Positions 5,281 through 6,773 of a DNA stretch of 6,773 nt are shown one piece after another. A program made the translations under genes and the position numbers. The notes under the pieces are model-generated. The model was not told the origin of the DNA. It saw nothing but the letters and a program-made list of their open reading frames with translations, and made no database searches. Each line of letters opens with the position of its first letter. Position 1 is the stretch's first letter. The stretch is taken from the NCBI GenBank assembly GCA_902494685.1, contig CABUUE010000082.1, positions 1-6,773 of the forward strand, written 5' to 3'. Source of the stretch: an uncultured Collinsella sp. (GTDB lineage Bacteria; Actinomycetota; Coriobacteriia; Coriobacteriales; Coriobacteriaceae).

Positions 5281-5285
5281 GGAAA

Positions 5286-5840
5286 ATAGCTAAGTCTGAT
5301 GACACCCGCATCAACGACGAGATTACTGCATCTTCGTGCCGTTTGATTGGCGTCGATGGCTCTCAGCTCGGCCTGTTCGCCATCCGCGATGCTCAGCGCG
5401 TCGCCGACGATCAGGGTCTCGACCTGGTCGAGATCGCTCCCAACGCGGAGCCGCCGGTCTGCAAGGTCATGGACTACGGTAAGTTCAAGTACCAGCAGGC
5501 CATGAAGGCCAAGGCTGCTCGTAAGAACCAGTCCAAGGTCGAGGTCAAGGAAATGAAGTTCCGACCCAAGATCGACGTTGGCGACTACGAGACCAAGAAG
5601 GGCCACGTTCTGCGTTTCCTCAAGAAGGGCGCACGCGTTAAGATCACCATCATGTTCCGCGGCCGTGAGATGGCTCACCCGGAGCAGGGCCTTAACGTTC
5701 TCGAGCGTCTCGCCGAGGATCTCAAGTCTTACGCTACGGTCGAGTCCAAGCCTAAGATGGAAGGCCGTAACATGCTTATGCTGCTCGCCCCGATTAAGGG
5801 CGCCTTCGATGAGGATAAAGCGGCAAGCGATACCAAGTAA
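5286..5840 (+). CDS. infC: Translation initiation factor IF-3
   Basis: IF-3 binds the 30S subunit, prevents premature 50S joining and checks start codon and initiator tRNA. The 184 residues match the usual size. The N-terminal domain covers about 7-75 and contains the IF-3 signature KVMDYGKFKYQQAMK (60-74). A lysine-rich linker helix follows, then the C-terminal domain from about 85, with FRGREMAHPEQG near its middle. Start choice: GGAGGT (5273-5278) lies 7 nt before an AUA codon at 5286. An in-frame ATG at 5271 would add only five residues, but it overlaps that ribosome binding site and has none of its own. Rare starts (AUU in E. coli) are the known basis of infC autoregulation, so AUA is preferred. 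First gene of the operon with rpmI and rplT. Confidence 0.95.
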   Translation: MAKSDDTRINDEITASSCRLIGVDGSQLGLFAIRDAQRVADDQGLDLVEIAPNAEPPVCKVMDYGKFKYQQAMKAKAARKNQSKVEVKEMKFRPKIDVGDYETKKGHVLRFLKKGARVKITIMFRGREMAHPEQGLNVLERLAEDLKSYATVESKPKMEGRNMLMLLAPIKGAFDEDKAASDTK

Positions 5841-5872
5841 CTAGTGTTCTGTAACCGATTAAGGAGTATTTC

Positions 5873-6064
5873 ATGCCTAAGATGAAGTCCCACAGCGGCA
5901 CCAAGAAGCGTTTCCGCAAGACTGGTACCGGCAAGCTTATGCGCGCCAAGGCTTTCAAGAGCCACATCCTGAGCAAGAAGTCCACCAAGCGTAAGCGTGG
6001 CTTCCGTCAGGAGACCGAGATCGCCGCTGCCGACCGCAAGGTCATCAAGTCGCGTCTCGCCTAA
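5873..6064 (+). CDS. rpmI: 50S ribosomal protein L35
   Basis: A 63-residue, strongly basic protein of the large subunit. It starts MPKMKSHSGTKKRFRKTGTG, the standard L35 N terminus, and continues with the lysine-rich KSTKRKRGFR segment (36-45). Length is typical for the family (about 64). AAGGAG at 5861-5866 lies 6 nt before the ATG. It is 32 nt after infC and 46 nt before rplT with no terminator in either gap, so all three should be cotranscribed. Confidence 0.97.
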   Translation: MPKMKSHSGTKKRFRKTGTGKLMRAKAFKSHILSKKSTKRKRGFRQETEIAAADRKVIKSRLA

Positions 6065-6110
6065 GTTCGCGTTCCCGTTTTTCGTTTTACCGTCTAGGAG
6101 TTGATAGAAC

Positions 6111-6470
6111 ATGGCACGTATTAAGCGCGCTGTTGCCGCCAAGAAGAAGCGCCGTACCGTTATGCACCGTGCGAAGGGTTACTACGGTGCCGCTTCGCGT
6201 ACTTACAAGCATGCTAAAGAGCAGGTCCAGCACTCCCTGCAGTATCAGTATCGTGATCGCCGCAACAAGAAGCGCGAGATCCGTTCTCTCTGGATCACTC
6301 GTATCAACGCTGCTGCTCGTCTGAACGACATCTCTTACTCTCAGTTCATGCACGGCCTGAAGGTTGCCGGCATCGAGCTCGACCGCAAGGTCCTGGCTCA
6401 GATGGCTTACGAGGACATCGAGTCCTTCAACGAGCTGGCTACCATCGCCAAGAAGGCTCTCGAGGCCTAA
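6111..6470 (+). CDS. rplT: 50S ribosomal protein L20
   Basis: A 119-residue early-assembly protein that binds 23S rRNA; in several bacteria it also represses its own operon by binding the leader mRNA. The N-terminal arm (1-58) is very basic (MARIKRAVAAKKKRR, then RAKGYYGAASRTY and YRDRRNKKREIR). The C-terminal globular domain (about 60-118) contains LWITRINAAAR and a GIELDRKVLAQMA segment typical of L20. The ribosome binding site is AGGAG at 6096-6100 with a rather long 10-nt spacer. It is the last gene of the operon; the strong terminator follows 21 nt after the stop. Confidence 0.97.
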   Translation: MARIKRAVAAKKKRRTVMHRAKGYYGAASRTYKHAKEQVQHSLQYQYRDRRNKKREIRSLWITRINAAARLNDISYSQFMHGLKVAGIELDRKVLAQMAYEDIESFNELATIAKKALEA

Positions 6471-6491
6471 TAGATTCTCTTGAATCGCTAG

Positions 6492-6528
6492 GGGAGTGTC
6501 GCGTTGTGCGCGGCGCTCCCTCTTTTTT
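6492..6528 (+). terminator. Intrinsic terminator of the infC-rpmI-rplT operon
   Basis: GGGAGTGTCGCG (6492-6503) pairs fully with CGCGGCGCTCCC (6509-6520), with 12 pairs including two G-U, over loop TTGTG. TCTTTTTT follows directly. Confidence 0.92.
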
Positions 6529-6529
6529 A

Positions 6530-6773
6530 TCGAAAGCGCTGGTCTACATTGCTAAAAGCGCGGGTAGATAAACACTTACAGGTGACCGATCTCTATATAT
6601 TCCTGAACCAAAGGGTCATCATCTGATACGCGCGGAAGATCCACACCAGTCTTTCTATTACCTATAGAAAGCAATATGTTGTGTAGGACTTGTGAAGAGT
6701 GGAATTGACGTCCCACAGGGCTTCGCGGTCTGGCAATATATCTCCTTGCCGCGCGGCCCGGTGGAACCGGATC
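6530..6773 (+). other. Non-coding right edge with several hairpins and a T-box-like core
   Basis: I see no convincing gene in these 244 nt. The + strand RNA can form a long nested stem: GCGCG/CGCGC (6558-6562/6629-6633), TAGAT/ATCTG (6565-6569/6621-6625) and GGTGACC/GGTCATC (6581-6587/6614-6620). Further stems are CTTTCTAT/ATAGAAAG (6651-6658/6664-6671), CTTGTG/CACAGG (6689-6694/6714-6719) and GGCAA/TTGCC (6732-6736/6746-6750), then CCGGT-GGA-ACCGG (6758-6770). The last contains TGGAACCG, which matches the UGGNACC core of T-box leaders. A TACATT at 6545-6550 could be a -10. It may be the leader of a gene to the right; the edge cuts off the decisive part. On the minus strand a frame is open from the edge to a stop at 6576-6578, with no recognisable product. 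Confidence 0.35.

Larger units (their letters stand above)
5110..5285 (+). promoter_or_regulatory. infC leader RNA, candidate ribosomal-protein/IF-3 control region
   Basis: The leader is non-coding except for a possible short peptide. It shows GGAACC-CGAG-GGTTCC (5137-5152), the palindrome TTGGCGCCAA (5159-5168), a small stem TCCTC/GAGGA (5204-5208/5214-5218), and a terminator-like hairpin at 5232-5266 just before the infC ribosome binding site. In Bacillus and relatives a structured L20 leader controls this same operon through L20 binding and premature termination; gene order and hairpin-plus-T-tract layout fit such control. I cannot confirm membership in that RNA family by eye. Confidence 0.5.

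Overview
The window looks like a chromosomal segment of a high-GC gut actinobacterium of the class Coriobacteriia, most likely Collinsella or a close relative. This rests on gene content, strong C/G third-position preference in highly expressed genes, and protein character. It is an inference, since no database was consulted. All confident genes are on the + strand.

Left part (1-1962): the C-terminal half of a long RelA/SpoT-type (p)ppGpp synthetase/hydrolase (TGS, conserved-cysteine and ACT domains) enters from the left edge. A perfect palindrome follows, then a metallo-beta-lactamase-fold hydrolase of the glyoxalase II-like group. Middle (1963-4713): a class II fructose-bisphosphate aldolase has its own promoter region and strong ribosome binding site. 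It is followed immediately by a 130-nt near-complete hairpin, and then by a separately promoted cytosolic transglutaminase-like protein of unknown role. Its likely start is 36 nt downstream of the first in-frame ATG.

RNA-rich part (4714-5285): a tRNA-Leu(CAA) gene with encoded CCA and a terminator comes first. After 115 nt of GC-rich hairpins, the last 23 nt of the tRNA and its terminator are repeated. The repeat could be an attachment-site scar or a collapsed tandem duplication. The leader of the translation operon follows, with an extended -10 promoter, several hairpins, a terminator-like attenuator, and a possible 18-codon leader peptide running through it.

Right part (5286-6773): infC-rpmI-rplT (IF-3, L35, L20) closes with a strong intrinsic terminator. 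IF-3 very probably starts at a rare AUA codon, as expected for a gene that IF-3 can autoregulate. The last about 240 nt have no convincing gene but fold into several hairpins and end in a T-box-like core (TGGAACC). This may be the truncated leader RNA of a gene beyond the edge.

Functionally the window combines stringent response control, central glycolysis and the translation apparatus. The least explained parts are non-coding: the 130-nt hairpin after the aldolase, the duplicated tRNA tail, the infC leader, and the structured right edge.
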